Source: an uncultured Prevotellaceae bacterium
GTDB lineage: Bacteria; Bacteroidota; Bacteroidia; Bacteroidales; Bacteroidaceae
Direction of reading: 5' to 3'
DNA length: 64,000 bases
NCBI GenBank assembly: GCA_902778535.1
Contig: CACYYG010000022.1
Span: forward strand, 28,880 to 92,879
Part shown: positions 9,301 through 16,322 of the stretch, piece by piece
How positions within the stretch are numbered: position 1 is the first letter of the stretch
Layout: the number at the start of each line of letters is the position of its first letter
Notes under the pieces: model-generated
Database searches by the model: none
The model's input: the letters and a program-made list of their open reading frames with translations, nothing else
What the model was told of the DNA's origin: nothing
Program-made: the position numbers and the translations under genes

Positions 9301-9458
9301 ACCGTGCCGTTCGACGTGCCCTTCTCCATCACCGTGGCACCGATGACTCCTTCGCCGGTTTCATCGACCACCGTTCCCGTTACCTCCGTCTGCGCGTACA
9401 TTATCGTACACAGCATTAGCGAGAGGAAACTCAGAATGAATCGTTTAGTTTGTTTCAT
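6351..9458 (-). CDS. susC: SusC/RagA-family TonB-dependent outer-membrane transporter
   Basis: 1035 residues from the ATG at 9458. The frame continues 20 codons upstream, but the signal peptide MKQTKRFILSF starts here, and 9458 sits 49 bp after a -7 box. Order of domains: signal peptide (to about 23), carboxypeptidase-regulatory-like barrel (VTGTVVDETGEGVIGATV ... FDGNFKIKV, residues 25-100), the SusC box LNEVVVVGYTTQKKADLTGA, a plug domain (PLYIIDGVP, IESIQVLKDAASASIYGSRA), and a 22-strand barrel ending in an aromatic residue (FGLNVSF). It takes oligosaccharides across the outer membrane with TonB energy. It is first in the operon susC-susD-surface lipoprotein-GH32. Confidence 0.96.
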   Translation of the reverse strand: MKQTKRFILSFLSLMLCTIMYAQTEVTGTVVDETGEGVIGATVMEKGTSNGTVTDFDGNFKIKVEAGKTLVFSYIGYQTLELPAQNGMKVVMKDDAQSLNEVVVVGYTTQKKADLTGAISTVNVDELAKQNENNPIKALQGRVPGMNVQADGNPSGSATVRIRGVGTLNNNDPLYIIDGVPTKAGMHELNGNDIESIQVLKDAASASIYGSRAANGVIIITTKRGKEGKVRVDFDGSIAVQTYAHKMKVLNAKEFGQVMWQGYVNDGLDPNQNGLGYHYDWTYNQQGVPVLNGITMSKYLDAAGTTPAADTDWFDETTRTGLIQQYNVSLSNGSERGMSFFSLGYYKNKGIIKESDFERFSARMNSDYKLVKVNDRNLVTIGENFTLNRTSEVTAPGGFLENVLQFNPSLPVYTTNGEYAGPVGGYPDRENPVARLDRNSDNRYTYWRMFGDAYLNINPFKDFNIKTTFGLDYAQKAQRIFQYPITEGTVANATNGVEAKQEHWTKWMWNAIATYNYEFGRHHGDILVGTELNREDDVWFSGKKYDYMILNPDYMWPNAGVGEAEAYGLGEGYTLVSYFGKINYTYDDRYLLGLTLRYDGSSRFGKNNRYGTFPSISAGWRINQEKFMEGLGWIDNLKLRASWGQTGNQEISNIARYTLYESNYGEAGFGGQSYGTSYDIAGTNGGQTLPSGFKRNQLGNDDLKWETTTQTNLGLDFGLFHNALYGSFEWYFKKTKDILVYMPGIGVMGEGSSQWINAGEMENKGVELNVGYRGNVGDFQYDIAANIGTYRNEVTRLPETIAAKGTFGGNGVESVVGHPLGAQVGYVYDGIFKSQDEIDNHAVQSGAGIGRIRWKDLNGDDVINEKDQEWIYNPVPDFTWGLNIYLQYKSFDLSMFWQGVQGVDVISDLKKETDLWSGLNISNLNKGERLLDAWSPANMGSNIPAISTMDNNNEKRVSSYFVENGSYAKLRTIQLGYNFPKAITDKLFMQRLRMYVSAQNLLTIKSSNFTGVDPENANFGYPIPLNVTFGLNVSF

Positions 9459-9506
9459 TTGCTTTTCGTTTTTAGCTGTTAATACTCTTGTTTCACAAAT
9501 CTGCTG

Positions 9507-9514
9507 CAAAAGTA
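9507..9514 (-). promoter_or_regulatory. -7 promoter box of the susC operon (TACTTTTG)
   Basis: Exact TAnnTTTG on the minus strand, 48 bp ahead of the susC ATG. No TTTG -33 element is visible, which fits a promoter that needs an activator bound at 9540-9606. Confidence 0.65.
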
Positions 9515-9539
9515 CCAACTATTTGCCCTTGGGCATTAA

Positions 9540-9606
9540 AAATATCGTTCATCCCGTGCAAATAATGTTGCAATGTAACATTTTTGCCACGGAATGAACG
9601 ATATTT
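9540..9606 (-). promoter_or_regulatory. Large palindromic operator upstream of susC
   Basis: Two 19-bp arms (9540-9558 and 9588-9606; core ATCGTTCAT / ATGAACGAT) match as inverted repeats at 18 of 19 positions. The 29-bp centre is itself roughly palindromic (CAAATAATGTT / AACATTTTTG) and contains CAATGTAACATTT. Without a T-run on either side it looks more like a regulator site than a terminator, although it also lies 33 bp past the stop of the esterase gene. Confidence 0.6.
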
Positions 9607-9638
9607 CACAGCGATAGGTCTGCTGTCAGGAATGGGAC

Positions 9639-10943
9639 TTATTTCAGATGATTCCTCATCCAATCCATCTGACCGCGGTCGGTGGCGTCGCTGGTCCAGT
9701 GTTCATTGATGGGTGTGATGAGGCTTTCCTTTTCGCATTTCAGAACGTTCCACACAGCGTAGGACGTGGTGGGCGGACAAGTGTTGTCGTTGTAGCCCCA
9801 GGTCATATAGACGGGCACGCTGATGTGGCGGGCAAAGTTGACAACGTCAAAATATGGCAGGGTGCGCAGGCAGGCTTCGCTGTAGGCTCCGCTTTCGGGC
9901 TTGAAGTGCGGGTAGCCGCTGGTGCGTCCTGCTGAGCCTGCCGCCATGTCGCTGAGGGCAGGATGGTTAGCCACGCAGAGGGTCACCCTCGGGTCGAGGG
10001 CAGTGCCAATGAGTGCCAGTGCGCCACCTTGGCTGCCTCCCTGTAAGATGACGTTGCGACCGTCCCACTCAGGCAGCTGTGTGAGCAGGTCGATGCAGCG
10101 CACGAGCCCCAGATAGACATGCTTCATGTAGTATTGGTCGCGGTCTTCCAGCCCTTGTCGCAGGTAAGCATTACTGCGGCTGTCGAAGGCAGCACGTATC
10201 TCGGAGAAGACATCTTCACTGAGCGTGGGATTCAGTCCGTGAATCTCAAGTGCCATGCGGATGAAACCGTTTTCAGGGTAGAAACGGCGTGTGGTGGCGT
10301 CGCGAATGGGCTTGACGCCTGCTCCCGGAGGTGTCAGCACCACGGGGCACGAGCCGGGCTTGGCACCCTTCGGCATGAGCAGATAGGCATAGAAGGAGTG
10401 GCGGTCGCGGTCGAGCGCAATCTTCAGAAGCCACGCGTCGACCTTGTCAGTCGACATCTCGGGTGCAAATTCCTTGGTATAGCTGAGCGGAAACCGTGCC
10501 GCCTCTGCCAGGTTCTCCTGCCAGAAAGACCAGAAGTCCTTGGGCTCTTGCGTGAAAGGCATTATCTTTTCGGGCGAGAAGCCTATCTTCACATGGTGCT
10601 GATAGGTGATGCCGTCAAGCTTCAGCGAAAGGCGGATGTCGCGGAAGCAGGGCTTTCTGGCCGTGCCGGCCTTGATGGTGGCGCGGCCGTTCTTCAGTTC
10701 CACCGAGCCTTTCACGTCGGCATCCAGCAGGTCGTCGCCAATGGCATACTCCACCGTGCCGTCGCGCGGTATGCCGTATTTGTAGAACTGCACCTCGACG
10801 GTGGCATGCTCGCCAGTCTTGTAGAGCCAGTCGGCATGACTGGGCACGGTGACCCACAGGTAGTCACTGCGGTAAGGATAGTTCTCTGCGTTCAGCGTGA
10901 CGATACTGAACAGACTGAAAAGGATAATAAGTAGCTGTTTCAT
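9639..10943 (-). CDS. CE7-like acetyl xylan esterase family hydrolase (AXE1 domain)
   Basis: 434 residues with a signal peptide (to about Ala19). Residues 25-120 are a beta-sandwich N-terminal extension. An alpha/beta hydrolase of the AXE1/CE7 type follows. GGSQGG at 302-307 gives nucleophile Ser304, Asp386 lies in WGYNDNTCP, and His415 lies in INEHW, completing the triad. It probably removes acetyl groups from acetylated polysaccharide in the periplasm. It follows the GH2 gene by 18 bp and shares its operon with GH2 and PL11, so acetylated rhamnogalacturonan-I is the likely target by context. That is inference; CE7 enzymes are broad acetyl esterases. Confidence 0.85.
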   Translation of the reverse strand: MKQLLIILFSLFSIVTLNAENYPYRSDYLWVTVPSHADWLYKTGEHATVEVQFYKYGIPRDGTVEYAIGDDLLDADVKGSVELKNGRATIKAGTARKPCFRDIRLSLKLDGITYQHHVKIGFSPEKIMPFTQEPKDFWSFWQENLAEAARFPLSYTKEFAPEMSTDKVDAWLLKIALDRDRHSFYAYLLMPKGAKPGSCPVVLTPPGAGVKPIRDATTRRFYPENGFIRMALEIHGLNPTLSEDVFSEIRAAFDSRSNAYLRQGLEDRDQYYMKHVYLGLVRCIDLLTQLPEWDGRNVILQGGSQGGALALIGTALDPRVTLCVANHPALSDMAAGSAGRTSGYPHFKPESGAYSEACLRTLPYFDVVNFARHISVPVYMTWGYNDNTCPPTTSYAVWNVLKCEKESLITPINEHWTSDATDRGQMDWMRNHLK

Positions 10944-10961
10944 GATGATGGTTTTTGGATA

Positions 10962-13900
10962 TCAGCCAATCTTCTCGATAAACTCAATCTCCACGATGCG
11001 GAGCTCATTTTTCGTGTCACCGCCATTCCTGGCCTTGAAGAGGTCCAGCTCGCCAGCGGCAGGCTCTGCCACTTCGACGATGCCGCCAAAGGCATCCTGA
11101 TCCTTGCCTGCACCTTTCAGCCGGACGGTGATGACATCGGTTTTCACACTCCTCTCAGGTGTGAGGTGGATGTAGCCGAGACTGCGGGATGTCTCGCCGC
11201 TCCAGATGAGCGTCTTGCCGGCATAGATTTCGATGGGATAGCTGCGCAGACGCCAGCCAGTGAGCTTCAGGCAGATGTCGTCAACAACGGCATTTTTCTT
11301 CAGTTTGTAGGTAATCCAGGCCGTGGAGAGGCGACCGTCGTTCTTCCACTCCGAGAGCTCGTTGTCGTCGAAGCTACGGGTAGCGTTATCGTTGTCGTAG
11401 CCGGCGGTAGCAGAAACGATCTCAATGCTGCGTGCCGTCTCCGTGCAGGATGGCGACAGAGGTGTTGCTCCACGGCTTAAGCAACCTTTCAATGTGTGCT
11501 GTGGCAGATAGGCATTAGCATCGACGTCAGAGGTATGCAGCACCAGATAAGCCGGTTTCAAGCCTTCTGCATAGGCCGTGATATTCATTTCGCCAGCATG
11601 TGTCGTGGTGCGTACGAGGATGCGGTTGATGCCACACTCTACGGGGAGTGACATCGCGCCGACGTAATTGTCAGACACATTCTTCGTGGCAGCCGCATCG
11701 AGGAGCTCAGCAGGACGGTTGTCGTCGGGACGCTGCATCGCCTGATTGTTGCGGGTGGCCAGTCCGCCTATCCATTTGCCTTCTCCATACAGTCCGAAGT
11801 GAATCATGCGGTCGTCGAGCGGACAGCGGTGGCCTTGCCGGTCGACCACCTCTACCTGTACGAGTGCCATATCGGCGCCGTCGGCCTTTGTGCCCTCCGG
11901 ATTCTCAATGGCAGTAAGTTTCAGCTGGTAGGGCTCGCCAGCGGTTTCTATCTTGCAGCGACTGCCGTCGGAGCCGACCGCCTCCAACAGTCCAGGTTCG
12001 TAGGCAACTTTGTCGAAGGTGAAGAGATAGCGATGGCTCTGGCAGCCCTTGCCGAGCGACCGTCCGTTGAGAAACAGCTCCACCTCGTCGGCTGTAGAGA
12101 CGACATAGACGGGCTTCACGGTTTCCTGCGGGTAGTTCCAATGCCCTATGATGTAGGTCTGCGGCGTCTCGGGCTCCACCCAACCGTTCCACATCACCTG
12201 ATGGGCGAAGAAGGCGTCCTTGGGTATGCGCATGGCATCGGTGACGCCGCTTGTGCGGTAGTTCGACTCGCCGCGATGGTGTGTGTTGGTGTCGCTGAAT
12301 ACAATCTTCACGCCGCCCGACGAGACGCGTGTGGCGGTGCCGGGACGCTCGCGCCAGTAGTCGTACCAACGGCGCACCATCTCAACGGCAAACTGATCCA
12401 TGTTGTGGTTGTATTCCAAGGCGGGCTTGCCACGGTAGAGCGGGCCGTCGCCCTCCTTGTGGCAGGGATAGCTGTATTCGTCCCAATACTTGCGTAGCCC
12501 CTCGTCGCGGCAGTATTCCATCGCCCACATGGGATGTTTTTTCGACTTGTTGATATAGAGCATCTCGCCGCCATACTCTGCTTCGTCGATGTCGAGCATC
12601 TCGCGGCTGCCGATGGCACGGCCACCGTAGGGGTCGTACTGGTCGCGTATGGCCTTCATCTCGAGCATGTGCTCGCGGCTGATACTTTCGTTGCCGCACT
12701 CATAGAAGATGATGGAAGGATTGTTGCGATTGTAGATGATGGCATCGCGCATCAGGGCTGTGCGCTGCAGCCAACGGGCTCCGTCCACGTCCTTCTCGGC
12801 ATCGCCGGCGGGCATGGCCTGCGGCAGACCGACGCGGTCGCATGACTCAATGTCCTGTTTCCAGGGTGTGACGTGCATCCAGCGCACCATATTCGCGCCC
12901 GACTCCACCATCAGCCCGTTGGAGTAGTCGCTGAGCCAAGCGGGTATGGAAAGACCAACGCCCGGCCACTCGTTGGATGTACGCTGGGCATAGCCGTGGA
13001 CCATCATGCAGCGGTCGTTGAGCCAGATTTTCCCCTCGCCGAAGCGGGTCTTGCGGAAGCCTGTGCGGGTGATGACCCGGTCGTTCTCAGAGGTCGCCGT
13101 TTCGAGTTTATCGCGCAGATATGTCTCTACCGTGTAAAGATATCCATAGCCCCATGACCAAAAATGCAATCCTTGCAAAGCCTGTTCGGCCTTGGCGATG
13201 ACAGTTTCCCCTGGCTGCAAGGTGAGTCGCTCGCTACCATTGAAGCCCGCCACTTTGTTGCCCTCGGCGTCCCTTACCACTACGGTAAGAAAAAACGAAC
13301 GCTGGCGTGTGTCATCGTTTCTCACCTGGCTTTCAACGTGTATCACAGCCTTTTGGGCCGCGATGTCGAAGTCGGTGGCATAGACATACGTGCCCGTGGT
13401 GCCGAGGTCGGAATAGAGCGGCAGTGTCTGGTAGAGCTTGTCGGTGATGTGCAGATAGACGTTCTTCGGTATGCCTCCATAGTTGGCGTTGAAGTTGCGG
13501 TCGTTCCACTGGTAGCGGCTGTTCAGCGTGCGGTCGCGGTATGTCCATGAGTTGTCGCAGCGCACGGCCACGACGTTCTTGCCCGCTCTGACAGACGTGG
13601 TGATGTCGAAGCCGAAAGCCATTACGCCATTGTCTGAGAAGCCCAGCTTCTGACCGTTTACCCACACGTCGGCCCCCTGCCGTGCTCCTTCAAACTCTAC
13701 GAACACTTTTCCGCGTGTTTCCTCTTCCGTCAGTGTAAACGTCTTGCGATACCAGCAGACGGTGTCCGTCAAGTCCACAATGTCCTTGCGGAACGCCTCG
13801 TCGCCGTTGAAGGCGTATGGCAGTGTGACCTTCTGCCACTGGCTGTCGTCGAACTCGGGCAGTGATGCCTGTGTGGCTTCACCTATATGCAACCGCCAGT

Positions 13901-13991
13901 CAGCGTTGAAGTTCAGTTTCTGTCGTCCTGCCGCTCCTGCACCTACAGCCATCAGGAGCAGCAATAGCGTAACCAATGCTCTATGTCTCAT
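10962..13991 (-). CDS. Glycoside hydrolase family 2 protein (exo-beta-galactosidase/glucuronidase type)
   Basis: 1009 residues with a signal peptide (cleavage near AGA/AGRQ). GH2 sugar-binding domain at about 25-185 (DVWVNGQKLGF, NYGGIPKNVYL), immunoglobulin-like domain 190-310, then a TIM barrel (TRTGFRKTRF, ANMVRWMHVTP). Acid/base Glu435 is in FYECGNES and candidate nucleophile Glu492 in WAMEYC. A DUF4982-type domain follows (near 640-700), then a C-terminal discoidin/galactose-binding-like module (about 850-1000, NATRSFDDNELSEWKNDG). This long form is common in pectin loci. The exact sugar (galactose, galacturonide or other) cannot be read. It sits between the PL11 and CE7-like genes on the same strand. 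Confidence 0.9.
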   Translation of the reverse strand: MRHRALVTLLLLLMAVGAGAAGRQKLNFNADWRLHIGEATQASLPEFDDSQWQKVTLPYAFNGDEAFRKDIVDLTDTVCWYRKTFTLTEEETRGKVFVEFEGARQGADVWVNGQKLGFSDNGVMAFGFDITTSVRAGKNVVAVRCDNSWTYRDRTLNSRYQWNDRNFNANYGGIPKNVYLHITDKLYQTLPLYSDLGTTGTYVYATDFDIAAQKAVIHVESQVRNDDTRQRSFFLTVVVRDAEGNKVAGFNGSERLTLQPGETVIAKAEQALQGLHFWSWGYGYLYTVETYLRDKLETATSENDRVITRTGFRKTRFGEGKIWLNDRCMMVHGYAQRTSNEWPGVGLSIPAWLSDYSNGLMVESGANMVRWMHVTPWKQDIESCDRVGLPQAMPAGDAEKDVDGARWLQRTALMRDAIIYNRNNPSIIFYECGNESISREHMLEMKAIRDQYDPYGGRAIGSREMLDIDEAEYGGEMLYINKSKKHPMWAMEYCRDEGLRKYWDEYSYPCHKEGDGPLYRGKPALEYNHNMDQFAVEMVRRWYDYWRERPGTATRVSSGGVKIVFSDTNTHHRGESNYRTSGVTDAMRIPKDAFFAHQVMWNGWVEPETPQTYIIGHWNYPQETVKPVYVVSTADEVELFLNGRSLGKGCQSHRYLFTFDKVAYEPGLLEAVGSDGSRCKIETAGEPYQLKLTAIENPEGTKADGADMALVQVEVVDRQGHRCPLDDRMIHFGLYGEGKWIGGLATRNNQAMQRPDDNRPAELLDAAATKNVSDNYVGAMSLPVECGINRILVRTTTHAGEMNITAYAEGLKPAYLVLHTSDVDANAYLPQHTLKGCLSRGATPLSPSCTETARSIEIVSATAGYDNDNATRSFDDNELSEWKNDGRLSTAWITYKLKKNAVVDDICLKLTGWRLRSYPIEIYAGKTLIWSGETSRSLGYIHLTPERSVKTDVITVRLKGAGKDQDAFGGIVEVAEPAAGELDLFKARNGGDTKNELRIVEIEFIEKIG

Positions 13992-14078
13992 ACATTATAT
14001 ATTTATTCAACTTTCTCAAGTGGAGTAGTAAGAAGTAGTAAAAGGAAGTTATGGGGAGTTATGGGTCAATAGTTGCTT

Positions 14079-14121
14079 CACTGATGGCTACGCAAAAACT
14101 AAGCGAACGCGAAACTTAAAT
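14079..14121. repeat. Short copy of a dispersed repeat (long copy at 33600-33725)
   Basis: CACTGATGGCTACGCAAAAA joined to AAGCGAACGCGAAACTTAAA. The same two ends occur in inverse orientation at 33600-33725, where about 83 bp separate them. It lies in the 150-bp gap between the PL11 and GH2 genes, next to AGTAGTAAG and AGTTATGGG word repeats. Confidence 0.7.
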
Positions 14122-14139
14122 ATATTTATGTAGTCTGCG

Positions 14140-16278
14140 TTACTTTTTATACAGTAGCTTTCCATTCTCGATGCAGATGCCTTTGTATGCCTTGCCCACC
14201 CGCTGCCCCGCCAGGTTGTAGATGCCGTTGGCATTGGGGTTGACAGGAGCTGTCACCGTCGTAATGGCAGTCTGGACGGGGCGGTTCTGCACCTTTGCTG
14301 CCTCTGCCCAGGCATCGGCATCGGTCTTGATGTCGCTGCCCAGATAATAGCCGGTGTTGGTGGGCTGGTTGTAGCCGATGTTTTGGTTCAGGCAGCTCAT
14401 CCAGTAGCAGTGGTCGGTCATCAGCCACGGGAACTTATGCGCCGTGGGGTACCATGTGGTGAATATCTTGATGTCTTTCAGCCGGGTGTTGTCGGGCAGG
14501 ATGACCTCCTCGCGCCAGTCGCCCAGGATGTCGCCGTACCATGCGGGATTCGACTTTGTGCCGTTGATGAAGGTCTCCGAGTAGCGGTACATTGTGAACG
14601 TGCGTCCGTATTTGGGACTCTGGATGATATTGTCTTCGATGAGCTGGCGCGAGAGGTTGCCGTCGAACCACACGGCCATGCCGCAGCCGCCTTTCTGTCC
14701 CTTGGTGTTGATGCTGGTCTCGGTGCCGTCCTGCTTGATGTAGTTGCCCTGATAGTAGAAGAACTCGCAGCCCGGGTATTCGGGGAAGAAGTCGCCCACG
14801 AGGCATCGTCCCATGTCGTTGTCGCTGCTGCCGTCTTTCTTCCAGATGACGGCACCGTCGCGTGCATCGTGCAGTGCCACCATCGTCTTGCCGGTCTCTA
14901 AGCAGTGGAACATCTGCAGGCCTTCGCGTTCGGGCAGGAATTTTCCCACGTGGTTGGCATCGCCGTGCCCCAGACGAGTGTTCCAGAGTCCGATGCCGTC
15001 GTCGTCGACAGCCATCGAGCCATACATCACCTCGTCGAGCCCGTCGCCGTCGAGGTCGGCCACGTTGAGCGAGTGGTTGCCCTGTGCAGCGTATGTGCTG
15101 TGCTTCTTGCCGTCCTTGCCTGTTCCCTTGTCGTTGGTGTCGAAGCGCCAGCGCCTGGTGAGCTGACCGTTGCGCCAGTCCCACGCCTCGATGACGCTAT
15201 GGCCATAGACGCCACGGCCGAGGACGACGCTGGGCAGGCCCGTTTCGTCGAAGCAGCCCACGCCTACGCGGAACGAGCAGGCTCGCTTCCAGTAGTCGTC
15301 ACCCCACGAGCTGCTGGTTTCGCGGTTGATGAAGTTGTCGCGTGCCAGCTCACGGCCCGTGCGTCCGTCGATGATGCTGATGAATTCCGGTCCGGCGCTG
15401 TTGTAGTGGTCCACCCATCCGGGACTGCTGCTGTTTTGGTTGCCCCATGTGCGATAGTCAATCTTTCCATCGCCGTTGGTGTCGGGAATCTGCGTGCCGT
15501 CGCCGAAGACGGTACTCTCGCAGGTGCGGATGGCCATCTCGGCACATCCGTCGCCGTCGAAGTCGGCCACGGCAAAGCTCGACGAGTTGCCCAGGATAAT
15601 ACCCGGCCCGCCCTTGACGCGCCATAGCAGGGTGCCGTCGAGCTTGTAGGCATCCCAGATGACAGCCCACAGGCAGTCCTGCTGCGAGTAGCTGGCGCCC
15701 GAGCCGTCGCCGACAATGTTGCCACTGGCATCCTTCACGCTCTGCAGACGCTTGACAATGATTTCAAACTCGCCGTCGCCGTCGAGGTCGCCCACGCTCA
15801 CGTCGTTGGCCGTATAGACGATTTTGGTGGTATTCTCATACACATCCTTGGTGTCGGCCAAAGGGATGGTGATGTATGGCAGGCCGCCAGACACCTGCTC
15901 CTTCGACAGGGTGTACTCGGCCAGCGTCTCGGTGCTGCCACTGTAGGTCAGGCGGTAGTGGTTGTCCATTGTCTTGCTGGCCGAACCGTCCTGAAAGCAG
16001 GTGCGGTTGCGGATGTTCGTGGCAATTTTGCGCTCAGTGGCGGTGCCGATGGAGCGATAGAGGTCGAAGCCCGTCGTGGCATCATCGCCCGGCAGCATGC
16101 GCCACGACACGAGCGTCTTGCCCGTGTGCTGCTGGTAGTCGCCCAGCGAGGCATCCTTTTTACCATTGATACTGGCCCAGAGGGCACGGTCGTCCAGACG
16201 GTTGGTCTGGGCATCAGCAGCGGCACTCATGCCCGCAACAAGTGCCAGCAGAGCCGCCCTCCAAAATGTTTTAGTCAT
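14140..16278 (-). CDS. PL11 rhamnogalacturonan lyase
   Basis: 712 residues from the ATG at 16278; codons further upstream overlap the gene-to-gene spacer, and the signal peptide (MTKTFWRAALLALVAGMSAA) starts here. The eight-blade propeller of PL11 is recognisable from its calcium-binding loops of the form DxDGDG: VGDLDGDGEFEI, VADFDGDGCAEM, DTNGDGKIDY and VADLDGDGLDEV. It also has TWGNQNSSSPGWVDHYNSAG and the late HDARDGAVIWKKDG. It cleaves the rhamnose-galacturonate backbone of RG-I by beta-elimination. The last ~28 residues (IYNLAGQRVGKAYKGI, then ENGKLLYKK) are a C-terminal tag shared with the protein at 513-1373. The gene is 44 bp downstream of the regulator, so probably co-transcribed with it. 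Confidence 0.92.
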   Translation of the reverse strand: MTKTFWRAALLALVAGMSAAADAQTNRLDDRALWASINGKKDASLGDYQQHTGKTLVSWRMLPGDDATTGFDLYRSIGTATERKIATNIRNRTCFQDGSASKTMDNHYRLTYSGSTETLAEYTLSKEQVSGGLPYITIPLADTKDVYENTTKIVYTANDVSVGDLDGDGEFEIIVKRLQSVKDASGNIVGDGSGASYSQQDCLWAVIWDAYKLDGTLLWRVKGGPGIILGNSSSFAVADFDGDGCAEMAIRTCESTVFGDGTQIPDTNGDGKIDYRTWGNQNSSSPGWVDHYNSAGPEFISIIDGRTGRELARDNFINRETSSSWGDDYWKRACSFRVGVGCFDETGLPSVVLGRGVYGHSVIEAWDWRNGQLTRRWRFDTNDKGTGKDGKKHSTYAAQGNHSLNVADLDGDGLDEVMYGSMAVDDDGIGLWNTRLGHGDANHVGKFLPEREGLQMFHCLETGKTMVALHDARDGAVIWKKDGSSDNDMGRCLVGDFFPEYPGCEFFYYQGNYIKQDGTETSINTKGQKGGCGMAVWFDGNLSRQLIEDNIIQSPKYGRTFTMYRYSETFINGTKSNPAWYGDILGDWREEVILPDNTRLKDIKIFTTWYPTAHKFPWLMTDHCYWMSCLNQNIGYNQPTNTGYYLGSDIKTDADAWAEAAKVQNRPVQTAITTVTAPVNPNANGIYNLAGQRVGKAYKGICIENGKLLYKK

Positions 16279-16322
16279 TAGTTGTAGATGTTTGTTTTTG
16301 ATTCTATAGGCTGAGTGAGGTG

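Noticed and set aside
9459-9518. Twenty extra codons in front of SusC
   Set aside because: They run over the promoter box and precede a perfect signal peptide at 9458.
9540-9606. Terminator for the esterase gene
   Set aside because: No T-run on either side, and the palindrome shares sequence and register with the operator at 1477-1514; an operator explains it better, though a dual role is not excluded.
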